Assembly (NCBI RefSeq): GCF_017068455.1
Contig: NZ_CP070608.1
Location: 792,501-856,500, forward strand
DNA length: 64,000 nt
Origin: Fulvivirga lutea
Lineage (GTDB): Bacteria > Bacteroidota > Bacteroidia > Cytophagales > Cyclobacteriaceae
Reading direction: 5' to 3'
Position numbers and translations under genes: made by a program. Positions within the stretch are counted from its first letter, which is position 1; every line of letters begins with the position of its first letter. Below the pieces are notes generated by a model. It made no database searches. It was not told the origin of the DNA and worked only from the letters and a program-made list of their open reading frames with translations. This document shows, one piece after another, positions 27,214 through 36,321 of this stretch.

Positions 27214-27900
27214 ATGAAAAAGCATATTTCATTATTTATCTGCTTGTTGCATATTGGAGTTTTAGGTCTTTATGCGCAAGATCAGGAGCCCAAGATTATC
27301 ACTTACAGTGCAAAGGTAATTGATGCTGATAGCAAAGAGGCAGTTGATTCAAAAGTGAAGTATGAAAGTCTACCTTACGGCAGCAAAATTGGGGTGTTTT
27401 CAGGCAGCACCTTCACCTTTAATTTGGAAGAAGGTAATGATTATGCTTTAGTAGTTCGTGCTGATGGCTATGCTACACATAGTTCTACCATAAAGAATGA
27501 TGAAAGCGTAGATGGAAAGATTGAACAAGTTATTGAGTTAGTGCCTAATGGAGTGAATAGACTTATAAGGTTGGATAAGTTAATCTTTGCCTTGGGTAAA
27601 GCGGATATTTCAGCAGAATCTTATGAAGAGTTAAATCAAATAGTAGCCATGCTAAACGACAGTGAAACCATGACCATACAGCTGGAAGGGCATACTGACT
27701 TTAGAGGTAATGAAAAGCAGAATTTTAAATTATCTGAAGAACGAGTGGAGTCTGTGCGGGATTATCTCGTAAAGCAAGGAATTGATAAAAAAAGAATTAA
27801 AACAAAAGCCTTTGGTGGTTCTCAGCCACTTTCGCGAGAAGGAGATGCGGAATCAAGAGCGGCAAATAGAAGAGTTGAAGTTCGAATTCTAACCAATTAA
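27214..27900 (+). CDS. OmpA-family protein with N-terminal carboxypeptidase-regulatory-like domain
   Basis: A 228-residue shortened companion of the upstream gene. It has a signal peptide (ends LYAQDQ), a CarboxypepD-regulatory-like beta domain (YSAKVIDADSKEAVDSKVKYESLP; about 27-110) and an OmpA domain (LEGHTDFRGNEKQNFKLSEERVESV; about 120-228). The PD40 propeller is absent. It probably arose by partial duplication of the neighbour, with which it shares domain order. Likely anchors outer membrane to peptidoglycan. It is the second gene of a two-gene operon. Confidence 0.88.
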   Translation: MKKHISLFICLLHIGVLGLYAQDQEPKIITYSAKVIDADSKEAVDSKVKYESLPYGSKIGVFSGSTFTFNLEEGNDYALVVRADGYATHSSTIKNDESVDGKIEQVIELVPNGVNRLIRLDKLIFALGKADISAESYEELNQIVAMLNDSETMTIQLEGHTDFRGNEKQNFKLSEERVESVRDYLVKQGIDKKRIKTKAFGGSQPLSREGDAESRAANRRVEVRILTN

Positions 27901-27903
27901 TAC

Positions 27904-28791
27904 TTATCGAACCGCAAGAGAGGCTTTGGTTGATTTCAGAAAGCCACTGACTCTATTAATAGATTCCTGCTTTGCCTTTTCTTCTAAGGTATCATCATTT
28001 ACAATGGCCTGAGCTAATACCAAACCAAATTCTGTGATTCTGTCGGAGTGATAAAAGAAGCTAGCCTTTTCTAACAAATCGATTGTAGGAATAAGTTGTT
28101 GAGCGTTATAATGTGAAACGGCCTCATTGTAGTACTGCAAGCCAACTAATTTAACCATTCCAATTTTTTCATTAACTGAAGTGTTGTATTGGTAATAACT
28201 TTTCTTGCTATTAGCTAATTGGCCATTATTTTCATCAGAGTAATCTTCCAACCTTTTCTTTATTTCATTGTCGCTTTCTACAAAGCCGTTAATAGGATCA
28301 GTTGATTCAAACAAGAACTGCTTACTATCCACTTCAACCATTAAAAAAATGTGATAAGTTGTTTCTACCAATTTGGGGCTGTAACCCAAATCTTTTAATA
28401 ATAGTGCGTACAGAGAAGTGGCAGAGAGACAATCGTAATGACCACTTTCAATGGTAGAGGCTAAAGAAGTATATTGTTGGTAATTCTTTAAGGCTTTACG
28501 ATGTACTTTGTAAAACATCCATGACAAAAACCTTCCGTCATTTTTGAATGATTCTTTCTTAGATCTCAAAGTAGTTAGTAAACCTGAGTAATTGTCTTTT
28601 ATGTACTCAAAACGATCCAAACTCATCGAAGGATCAGCAATTAACTGTAGTTCTAAACCAAGAGATATATCGTTCTTTAAAAATCCTGTAAATACTTTTT
28701 GCTCAAACTCATTATGATAATTGAAGTTTGTTTGAGCGTTAAGCGTGTAGCAACATGCAGTAAGTAAGATAAAAAATAGTGCCTTCTTCAT
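27904..28791 (-). CDS. Secreted protein with transglutaminase-like Cys-His core, unknown function
   Basis: A 295-residue exported protein with signal peptide MKKALFFILLTACCYTLNAQ. In the middle, HYDCLSATSLYALLLKDLG followed by THYHIFLMVEV-like wording (Cys121, His147, then Glu162/Asp165) recalls the Cys-His-Asp arrangement of the transglutaminase/papain-like superfamily. The C-terminal part is helical and TPR-like. I cannot name a family. It is convergent with the OmpA operon (3-bp gap) and stands alone. Confidence 0.65.
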   Translation of the reverse strand: MKKALFFILLTACCYTLNAQTNFNYHNEFEQKVFTGFLKNDISLGLELQLIADPSMSLDRFEYIKDNYSGLLTTLRSKKESFKNDGRFLSWMFYKVHRKALKNYQQYTSLASTIESGHYDCLSATSLYALLLKDLGYSPKLVETTYHIFLMVEVDSKQFLFESTDPINGFVESDNEIKKRLEDYSDENNGQLANSKKSYYQYNTSVNEKIGMVKLVGLQYYNEAVSHYNAQQLIPTIDLLEKASFFYHSDRITEFGLVLAQAIVNDDTLEEKAKQESINRVSGFLKSTKASLAVR

Positions 28792-28920
28792 AGCCTCAAC
28801 CCATTTGTTAACATTAAGGTAACATTAAGATAACAAATAAACAAACTATCGTAACATTCTGTTCACACAACCATAATATTTCATTAAGACTTCAGCTGAA
28901 GTTCGTATATTCATAGTATT

Positions 28921-30348
28921 ATGATTGAGCAACCCATACAACAGCAAAGTGTCCAACAATCTTTCGATTTTGTTAAATCAGGAGCGATTAAAACAAGGAA
29001 AGAGCCAATAGGTGAAAGAAAGAAACGATTAAAACTGATGCTTCAATGGATCAGTAAGAATGAGAGCAAAATTAAAGCTGCTGTTTATCAGGATTTTAAA
29101 AAACCGGCAAGTGAAGTAGATATAAGTGAGATTTATCCTGTTACCAGTGAAATAAAACATGCTTTAGAAAGTCTTACATCGTGGGCCAAGCCGAAGAAAA
29201 TTGATGCACCTCTAAGCCTATTAGGAACTACCTCCCATATACAATACGAACCCAAAGGAGCCTGCTTAATCATCGCTCCGTGGAATTACCCATTTAGCCT
29301 CGCAATAGGACCATTGGTCTCGTGTCTGGCTGCAGGTAATACCGCAGTGATCAAACCTTCCGAAATGACGCCCAACACTTCAATACTTATTGAAGAAATG
29401 ATCAGCGACCTTTTTGATAAAGAGATTGTTTCGGTGATTAACGGAGGTGTAGAAGTTTCACAAGAACTGCTTGCCTTACCTTTTGATCATATATTCTTTA
29501 CTGGAAGCCCTCAGGTGGGGAAAGTAGTAATGAAGGCAGCCGCAGAGAATTTGACATCCGTAACGTTGGAATTAGGTGGCAAGTCACCGGTAATTGTTGA
29601 CGAACGCACGGATATCTCTGATGCCGCTGAGAAGATAGCTTGGGGTAAATATTTGAATAATGGTCAGACCTGCATAGCTCCCGACTATGCTTTAGTACAT
29701 GAAAATATCAAAGATAAATTCGAGGAGAAGTTAACCACAAAGGTGAAAGAACTTTTTTCGGCTGATGAAACTAAGATTCAAGACTCTCCAGATTATGGAA
29801 GAATCGTAAATGCCAAACATTATGCACGTTTAACATCATTAATTGATGAAGCAGTATCTACAGGAGCCGAAATATTGTTTGGCGGAGATGCCAATTCCGA
29901 TGATAATTTCATTCCACCTATGGCACTCACCAATGTGTCAATGAACTCAAGAATGATGGAAGAGGAAATATTCGGACCGGTGTTACCCATTATTTCCTAT
30001 AATAATCTCGAAGAGGCCATTGGTATTATTAATAGTAAGCCCAAACCGCTAGCACTATATTATTTTGGTAGAAGTAGTAAGAATAGAAAGAAGGTACTCA
30101 AAGAGACTTCTTCTGGTAATGTTTGTATTAATGACTGTGTGATTCACTTCGGGCATGCGAACTTACCTTTTGGTGGTGTAAATAATAGTGGGATAGGTAA
30201 GGCTCATGGTTACTACGGGTTCCTGGCTTTCTCTAATGAAAAGGGTGTATTGAAGCAGCGTATTGGATTAACTTCTACTAAATCTATATACCCACCCTAT
30301 TCAAACTTTAAAAAACTCGTAATTCGAATTTTGAAAAAATATTTATAA
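28921..30348 (+). CDS. Aldehyde dehydrogenase, class 3-like
   Basis: Cytoplasmic NAD(P)-dependent enzyme of 475 residues oxidising aldehydes to acids, of the ALDH3 (fatty aldehyde) type. Catalytic Glu217 in TLELGGKSP and Cys251 in NNGQTCIAPD are in place, as is the FFTGSPQVGK cofactor region (193-201). The C-terminal YPPYSNFKKLVIRILKKYL is a typical ALDH3 tail that may associate with membrane. The start at 28921 lacks an obvious Shine-Dalgarno sequence, as for most genes here. A small lipoprotein gene follows after 37 bp. Confidence 0.93.
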   Translation: MIEQPIQQQSVQQSFDFVKSGAIKTRKEPIGERKKRLKLMLQWISKNESKIKAAVYQDFKKPASEVDISEIYPVTSEIKHALESLTSWAKPKKIDAPLSLLGTTSHIQYEPKGACLIIAPWNYPFSLAIGPLVSCLAAGNTAVIKPSEMTPNTSILIEEMISDLFDKEIVSVINGGVEVSQELLALPFDHIFFTGSPQVGKVVMKAAAENLTSVTLELGGKSPVIVDERTDISDAAEKIAWGKYLNNGQTCIAPDYALVHENIKDKFEEKLTTKVKELFSADETKIQDSPDYGRIVNAKHYARLTSLIDEAVSTGAEILFGGDANSDDNFIPPMALTNVSMNSRMMEEEIFGPVLPIISYNNLEEAIGIINSKPKPLALYYFGRSSKNRKKVLKETSSGNVCINDCVIHFGHANLPFGGVNNSGIGKAHGYYGFLAFSNEKGVLKQRIGLTSTKSIYPPYSNFKKLVIRILKKYL

Positions 30349-30385
30349 CGCACAATGTGGTTGTAATGGGTACGTTAATGGATGC

Positions 30386-30745
30386 ATGCGATGGCACACA
30401 TTTACCTTAGCAATTCTGATTCTTTCTTCTTGTGAGTCCTCTGATGAGGTGACTTCTATTCAAGGCGATTGGCACATTACTTTTGAGGCTTTTGAGGAGG
30501 CACGATCAGGCACTATACAATTTAATAGTGATAATACCGGGTTACTGAAGTTCTATGCAGATGCTAATTCAGAAATCTTGCCCGGCAATGAAAATGTTAC
30601 TTTAACTTGGAAAATCACTCCATCCGAATTAATTCTAGAGCGACTCGACAATAACTTTGTGTTAAATTATAGCATTGTTAATCAGTCATCAGATCGAATA
30701 GAGCTACGTTATCTTGATGACATCACCATAATTTTGGCTCGCTAA
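30386..30745 (+). CDS. Small lipocalin-like lipoprotein, unknown function
   Basis: A 119-residue lipoprotein with lipobox LILSSC (Cys about residue 16). The mature part (GDWHITFEAFEEARSGTIQFNSDNTGLLKF...LTWKITPSELIL) reads like the repetitive beta strands of lipocalin-like domains used in Bacteroidota lipoproteins (GxW at the first strand). No specific role is visible. It may be co-transcribed with the aldehyde dehydrogenase. Confidence 0.7.
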   Translation: MRWHTFTLAILILSSCESSDEVTSIQGDWHITFEAFEEARSGTIQFNSDNTGLLKFYADANSEILPGNENVTLTWKITPSELILERLDNNFVLNYSIVNQSSDRIELRYLDDITIILAR

Positions 30746-30836
30746 AACTTTCCACTCTCACGCCACTTAATAAGTACTAAATAGTTTGCTAAATTTGGTA
30801 AGAGAATAATTCAATTTAATGGTAAATAATAAATAG

Positions 30837-33800
30837 ATGAAAAAGCTAGTAATCATCCTCGGTGTAGTTATAGTTCTAATCCTGGGAGCAGCTGTCGCAA
30901 TTCCAATAATATACAAAGACGATATTAAAAAGGCGATTGACGATGTGCTGGCTGAATCAGTGAATGCAGATATTAAATGGGCGCCCGAAGATTTTAGCAT
31001 TTCCTTGTTTACCAACTTTCCAAATGCCACGGCACAGCTATCAAATTTTGGTGTTGTAAACCGGGCTCCTTTCGAAGGTCACGTATTGTTTGCTGTGGAG
31101 TCGTTTGAAGTGGAGATTGATATTTTCAGCCTATTCGGGGAACAAATTGTAGTGAATGGCATAGAGCTAATTAAACCGCAGATTGACATTAAAGTATTGG
31201 AGGATGGAACGGCCAATTATGATATAGCAGTTCCTTCTGAAGAAACGGAAACTCCAGAACCAGAGCCAGAGTCTGCTGAACCCTCAAAATTTAATGTGGG
31301 CATTAACCATTGGGCTATCGTTGAGGCTAACATTATTTATGATGATGCTACCTTACCTTTCAAATTAGACATTAAAAACTTCAACCACAGCGGTAGTGGC
31401 GATTTCAATCAAGACCAATTTGACCTTTCTACATTAACACAGGCAGAATCTGTCTCCGTTACTTTTGATGGCATCGAATATATGTCAGAAAAGCAGCTTA
31501 ATGCTGATATTACATTAAATATCAGTGAAAACTACGGCAGGTATACATTCAAAGAAAATACAGTTTCTGTAAATGATTTCAGTCTTGGATTTAATGGTTT
31601 TCTCGCACTAAATGAAGATGGAAGCATGGATATGGACTTATCGTATGCTACTAAAGAGACAACATTTAAAAGTCTCCTGTCTTTAGTCCCAGGAGTTTAC
31701 ACTGAAGATTTTGGATCGATAAAAACGGAAGGAAATTTGTCGTTTGATGGTACAGTAAAAGGCAAATATGACAGCCTTTCATTGCCTGCATTTAGTTTAG
31801 GCCTTCAGGTAAGTGATGGTATGTTTCAATATCCAGACTTACCTACCTCTGTATCAAATATAAGTATGGATTTATTAGTGGATAATAAAGATGGAGTAAT
31901 CGAAAATACCAGTATCAATTTAAAGCAATTCCACATTGACTTCGGTAAGAACCCTTTTGATGCCAAATTATATGTAGCTAATCTAGTTGATTACGACATG
32001 GATGCGATGGTTAAAGGCGCACTCTATCTTGATCAACTAAGTACCATGTTTCCTGTAGAAGGATTATCAATGAAAGGGGTGTTTACTATTGACCTTACTG
32101 CCAGGGGTGTATATGACAGCATTAGTGGTAAAACACCAGCCATAACTGCTCTGATGGAGTTAAAAGATGGGTATATCAAATCGGCTGATCTCCCTTATGC
32201 ATTGGAAGCAATGGGATTCAGGGCAGATGTTAATAGTCCAACAGGTGTAATGAAAGATTTTAAAGCCAACGTCAAAGACTTTACCATGACAATGGATGGC
32301 GAAAAGTTTGGTGCAAATCTAGCCTTCTCTAACCTGGATAATTATACCTGGAAAGCAGATGCCTCTGGTGGTATTGACCTTAAAAAAATTACTAAAGTAT
32401 TTCCTTTAGAAGGGATGACACTTGCTGGTAAAATAAGAGCTAATATAAGTACGGAGGGTAATATGGCCGATGTGGAAGCGGAGCGCTATGCTAATTTGCC
32501 AACTAGTGGACAGCTTACTATTGCGGATTTCAGATATGAGGACGCAGAATTACCCTACAATGTTACCATATCTAGTGCCACAGCCTCATTTAATCCGCAA
32601 AGAGTATCATTAGATAAATACGTAGGTACTGTTGGCAAGAGTGATATGGTTATGTCAGGATCACTATCCAATTACTTAGGTTATGTATTAAATGAAAATG
32701 AGGTGTTAAAAGGTAATTTGAATTTTACTTCTAACCTTCTTGACCTAGACGAATTTATGGCTGAGGAAGAGGGTGCTACTTCTGAAGAAGCAGCGGAACC
32801 AGTGAGCGAATCTGATAGTTCAACCATGGAAGTAGTACAAATACCTGAGAACATTGATTTCACATTGAACACCAAAATACAAACGGTAAAGGTTATGGAC
32901 TTAACCTTAACAAATGCATCAGGAGATGTAATCATTAGAGATGGAGTAGCCAATCTTTCCGATTTGAAATTTAATACGCTAGGGGGAAAATTTGCCGTGA
33001 GTGGTTCATATAATGCTAAAGATGTTACGAAGCCAATGTATGATTTTAAACTCGGCATTAAAGACATGTCCATTAGTCAATCTTATGAGGCATTTAGCGT
33101 GATTCAAAACTATGTGCCGTTGGCTAAAAACATGAGTGGCAACGTCTCAACAGATTTTAAAATTGCCGGATTGTTAGGTGAGGATATGATGCCAGTGTAC
33201 GAGTCAATTAATGGTGGCGGATTATTGGAGGTGGCTCAAGCAGCGATGGATAAGCCAAAATTTGTATCTGAAATCAGTAGCCTTACTAAGGTTAAAAGCG
33301 GTGGTGATAAAGTAACCTTAAAAGATGTAGCCACATCCGCAACCATTGAAAATGGTAACTTAACAGTAAAGCCTTTTGACATTAACATTGGTAGTTATAC
33401 TACGAATGTTTCAGGTACCACAACGGTTGATGGTAAATTGGACTATAAATTGAATATGCAATTACCAGCAGGTGCAATAGGTACTCAGGTAAACAGCTTA
33501 CTTAGTCAGTATGGTGCTGGCTCGGCTGGTTCTTCTACTATTAACTTACCTATTGGTGTTGGCGGTACCTATGATGACCCGAAATACAAGCTAATGGCAC
33601 CAACTGGAGGAACAGTAAAAGCCACAGATGTAGCCGGTGCGGTGGTTAAAGATCAGGTTGAGAAGCAACTTGGCAACAGCGTAGAAGAAGAAAAAGAAAA
33701 GCAGCGTGCTAAAATAATGGCGGAAGCGCAAGAAAAGGCAGATAAGATTGTTGCAGAGGGAAAATCGGCAGCTGAGAAGGTTCGTAAAGAAGGGTACGCA

Positions 33801-33980
33801 CAAGCTGATAATCTTGTGAAAGAAGCAGGTAGTAATCCAATTAAGAAAAAGATTGCTGAAGAGGCTGCTAAAAAATTGAGAAAAGAAACAGATGAAAAAG
33901 CCGCTAAAATTGAGGCAGAGAGCAAAAAGAAGGCAGATGATTTGATGGCTGAAGCCAGGAAAAAGGCAGACGCTGTATAA
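30837..33980 (+). CDS. AsmA-family protein with C-terminal coiled-coil tail
   Basis: A 1047-residue inner-membrane-anchored periplasmic protein. One N-terminal membrane helix (VIILGVVIVLILGAAVAIPII) leads into an AsmA/DUF748-like region (ISLFTNFPNATAQLSNFGVVNRAPF; IFSLFGEQIVVNGIELIKPQIDI) of long repetitive beta structure, the type thought to bridge inner and outer membranes for phospholipid transport. From about residue 935 the sequence changes to an Ala/Lys/Glu-rich coiled coil (EEEKEKQRAKIMAEAQEKAD and onward) that is unusual next to an AsmA domain. The gene is monocistronic and convergent with the acyltransferase. Confidence 0.88.
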   Translation: MKKLVIILGVVIVLILGAAVAIPIIYKDDIKKAIDDVLAESVNADIKWAPEDFSISLFTNFPNATAQLSNFGVVNRAPFEGHVLFAVESFEVEIDIFSLFGEQIVVNGIELIKPQIDIKVLEDGTANYDIAVPSEETETPEPEPESAEPSKFNVGINHWAIVEANIIYDDATLPFKLDIKNFNHSGSGDFNQDQFDLSTLTQAESVSVTFDGIEYMSEKQLNADITLNISENYGRYTFKENTVSVNDFSLGFNGFLALNEDGSMDMDLSYATKETTFKSLLSLVPGVYTEDFGSIKTEGNLSFDGTVKGKYDSLSLPAFSLGLQVSDGMFQYPDLPTSVSNISMDLLVDNKDGVIENTSINLKQFHIDFGKNPFDAKLYVANLVDYDMDAMVKGALYLDQLSTMFPVEGLSMKGVFTIDLTARGVYDSISGKTPAITALMELKDGYIKSADLPYALEAMGFRADVNSPTGVMKDFKANVKDFTMTMDGEKFGANLAFSNLDNYTWKADASGGIDLKKITKVFPLEGMTLAGKIRANISTEGNMADVEAERYANLPTSGQLTIADFRYEDAELPYNVTISSATASFNPQRVSLDKYVGTVGKSDMVMSGSLSNYLGYVLNENEVLKGNLNFTSNLLDLDEFMAEEEGATSEEAAEPVSESDSSTMEVVQIPENIDFTLNTKIQTVKVMDLTLTNASGDVIIRDGVANLSDLKFNTLGGKFAVSGSYNAKDVTKPMYDFKLGIKDMSISQSYEAFSVIQNYVPLAKNMSGNVSTDFKIAGLLGEDMMPVYESINGGGLLEVAQAAMDKPKFVSEISSLTKVKSGGDKVTLKDVATSATIENGNLTVKPFDINIGSYTTNVSGTTTVDGKLDYKLNMQLPAGAIGTQVNSLLSQYGAGSAGSSTINLPIGVGGTYDDPKYKLMAPTGGTVKATDVAGAVVKDQVEKQLGNSVEEEKEKQRAKIMAEAQEKADKIVAEGKSAAEKVRKEGYAQADNLVKEAGSNPIKKKIAEEAAKKLRKETDEKAAKIEAESKKKADDLMAEARKKADAV

Positions 33981-33986
33981 CTTAAA

Positions 33987-35012
33987 TTATTTGAGTAAAG
34001 TTCTGCTCGTTAACAATGGGGCGGAGAAAACACTCAAAATTAGGTAAATAAGTCCAATCCATTCGTTCACAAAAAAAGTGAGAGTAAGGGCTTGGAATAA
34101 ATAAAATACTGGAAATATAAAGACCCCGATGCAAAACTTATAAGTTGCAATCATAACAGGGTCTTTTATTTTTTTATGCACTAACTTCCAGAACAACAAA
34201 GGAAACAGGTTATTGATGCTGACTATATTGGCAATAAAGCTATTGCCACTTTCATTAGTTCTTGCCACAGGCTTCGAATCAGCAAGATTCTTTAAGCGTA
34301 AATTTGATTCAAATGGATTTAGCAAGTCTGCACCTGCTGCTTTGAGCCCCGAAACTCTTTCATCATACTTTTCCAAGTCTTCAATGTGTATAATCAGGTT
34401 TTTAAGTTTCTCACTAACTGCTTCTTTGAGCTTAACACTGTCAGAGTTAAAGTCCCCTGAATAATAATCATTCACTCTAATGGGCTTGCCAAAATACACG
34501 CTTACACTTCCCCGGAATTTTTGATGATCTGAATAGTTTATTCCTACAGGCACAATGTGCAATTGGGTTTGGAATCTTTCTACAGTTCCTAGAGCAACAC
34601 GCGTAAACCCTTTACTTAACGGTCTAAGCCTTCTTCTTAAATCATGGTTTCCTTCGGGGAAAATGCCCAAGCAATCGCCATTATTTAGCAAATCGTAGCA
34701 CCGCTCGAATATTTCATTATTTTGATTCACAGTAGCAATGCCATCCCTCATACGATAGACCGGAAGCATCTTCAACGATTTCAAAAAAGGTTTTGCAAGA
34801 TTACTTTTAAAGGCATCCGCACGAGTTAGAAAATAGGTTTTGCGCCTGTTGTGAGTAACAATAAGTAAGGCGTCAATCAATGCATTCTGATGATTAGCTA
34901 CAAAAAGGATGGGGCCACTATCAGGAATGTTCTCCTGATTAAATACTTTAAGCTTTTTAAAGAACGTATTAAGCCCTAAGGTAATATATGCCTTGAGTAA
35001 ATTATAAAGCAT
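33987..35012 (-). CDS. PlsC-like 1-acyl-glycerol-phosphate acyltransferase family protein
   Basis: Membrane-bound acyltransferase of 341 residues. The acceptor site NHQNALID (His41, Asp47) and the second motif FPEGNHDLRRRLRPLSKG (118-135) are clear. The His-Asp spacing is one longer (Hx5D) than the classic PlsC Hx4D, as in yeast Gat1/Gat2-type enzymes. The C-terminal third has two hydrophobic segments. It probably acylates glycerol-3-phosphate or a related acceptor; the exact substrate is open. Its ATG overlaps the stop of the upstream transporter gene (TAATG), so the two are translationally coupled. Confidence 0.85.
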   Translation of the reverse strand: MLYNLLKAYITLGLNTFFKKLKVFNQENIPDSGPILFVANHQNALIDALLIVTHNRRKTYFLTRADAFKSNLAKPFLKSLKMLPVYRMRDGIATVNQNNEIFERCYDLLNNGDCLGIFPEGNHDLRRRLRPLSKGFTRVALGTVERFQTQLHIVPVGINYSDHQKFRGSVSVYFGKPIRVNDYYSGDFNSDSVKLKEAVSEKLKNLIIHIEDLEKYDERVSGLKAAGADLLNPFESNLRLKNLADSKPVARTNESGNSFIANIVSINNLFPLLFWKLVHKKIKDPVMIATYKFCIGVFIFPVFYLFQALTLTFFVNEWIGLIYLILSVFSAPLLTSRTLLK

Positions 35013-35842
35013 TATGTAGTAAGGCTAACGGGTTTGTAAGACCAAAAAGTAGCTAATGTTAAGCCGGAAAGAATGTGCCAGATTCCCCACCAGGCGGCAA
35101 TCATTGCCATTCCACCCAATCCATCAAAAAAAGAAAAAATTAATATAAGCCCCAAGCCTGAATTTTGAATACCTGTTTCTATCGTAATAGATCTTCGATC
35201 ATATAATGAAAGTTGGAATAATCCCGAGTAAAGATAGGCACCAAGAAAAGCGATAGCATTATGGGCAAACACCAGGTATACAATGTATTGAAAGTAATTA
35301 AGGAATATTTCTTTGTTTTTATAAAATGCTACACCTACAAAGGCAACAAAAATTGCTATTGACAAAGGTTTAATTACAACCCTCAGTTTTTTCGTCCATT
35401 TTAGTAAATAGTGATTAAACATTATGCCCGATATTAGCGGAATACCAAGTATAAATGTGACTGTAAAAGCTACCTCGCTAATCGAGACACTAAAGGTTTT
35501 CAATAACTCTTTGGTGGGCGCATAGGAAGTGCCCAACAATGTAAATATTAATGGAGTGAAAATAATTGCTGAAATGGTGGTACAGGCAGTTAAACTTACT
35601 GATAGAGCTATATTACCTTTGGCCATTGACGACATAAAGTTGGAAATATTTCCTCCCGGGCAGGCTGCTACCAGCATCATTCCCAATGCCAAACTGGGCA
35701 AAGGTTCTGCAATATAAATGAGAATTAATGTGAGTACCGGAAGTAAAATAAGCTGTGATGAAAGCCCAACAATAATAGGTTTTGGACTTTTGAACAAAGC
35801 CTTGAAGTCAGCTAGCCGGATGTCTAAAGCAACCCCAAACAT
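35012..35842 (-). CDS. Bile acid:sodium symporter (BASS) family transporter; N-terminus uncertain
   Basis: Polytopic inner-membrane transporter (276 residues from this ATG, about 9 helices) with BASS hallmarks ACPGGNISNFM (conserved Asn/Ser sodium-site region) and ETGIQNSGLGLIL (crossover motif). The annotated ATG at 35842 falls inside the first helix. Upstream the same frame stays open for 35 more codons to a TAA at 35948-35950 and reads ...IAFDEDSLWLLNICLAIIMFGVALD, which completes TM1 and looks homologous, but it contains no ATG, GTG or TTG. An ATG at 35946 in another frame would join it by a one-base shift. Either a non-standard start, a frameshift or a sequence error is present. Confidence 0.82.
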   Translation of the reverse strand: MFGVALDIRLADFKALFKSPKPIIVGLSSQLILLPVLTLILIYIAEPLPSLALGMMLVAACPGGNISNFMSSMAKGNIALSVSLTACTTISAIIFTPLIFTLLGTSYAPTKELLKTFSVSISEVAFTVTFILGIPLISGIMFNHYLLKWTKKLRVVIKPLSIAIFVAFVGVAFYKNKEIFLNYFQYIVYLVFAHNAIAFLGAYLYSGLFQLSLYDRRSITIETGIQNSGLGLILIFSFFDGLGGMAMIAAWWGIWHILSGLTLATFWSYKPVSLTT

Positions 35843-36072
35843 GATAATGGCCAGACAAATGTTTAGCAGCCAGAGCGAGTCTTCATCAAAAGCGATATGT
35901 ACGGAGTCGAGTGACAGAATTGTAATTTCAGCTAGCCAAGATACATTTTAATATTTCAAAAAGTAGTCTCGTTTCGCTTAGAATGAAGCCTAAAGCAACT
36001 TTTTCCTCTAAAACGGGGTTTCTTTTTTAAGAAAAGTTAGTAAATTTTGTACTACAATAAAGCTGTAGAAAG

Positions 36073-36321
36073 ATGAAAACAGTAGAAACAACTTTTAAAT
36101 TAACCTATACGCCCGAGCAATACGAAAAAGCTGTTGAATACATTGAGGATATGAAAAAGCATCCTAAAAGGGTGTTTTGGCAAGGCAAAGAAGGCAAGAG
36201 TGACGAGGAATTAATCTATTCACACATTGCCCATAGAATACTTAGTGGCTTTTATAATAACTATGACCCTTCTTTTGCTAGAAGACAAATAGTTGACATG
36301 GTGAACCGAAAGTCCGCCTAA
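36073..36321 (+). CDS. Small conserved-looking cytoplasmic protein, unknown
   Basis: An 82-residue protein without signal peptide or membrane segment. It is charged, predominantly helical (TPEQYEKAVEYIEDMKKHPKR) with an aromatic/basic C-terminal half (HIAHRILSGFYNNYDPSFARRQIVDMV). I do not recognise a family. It is convergent with the barrel gene (4-bp overlap of stops). A clean ATG, good codon use and an upstream AT-rich spacer favour a real gene. Confidence 0.6.
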   Translation: MKTVETTFKLTYTPEQYEKAVEYIEDMKKHPKRVFWQGKEGKSDEELIYSHIAHRILSGFYNNYDPSFARRQIVDMVNRKSA

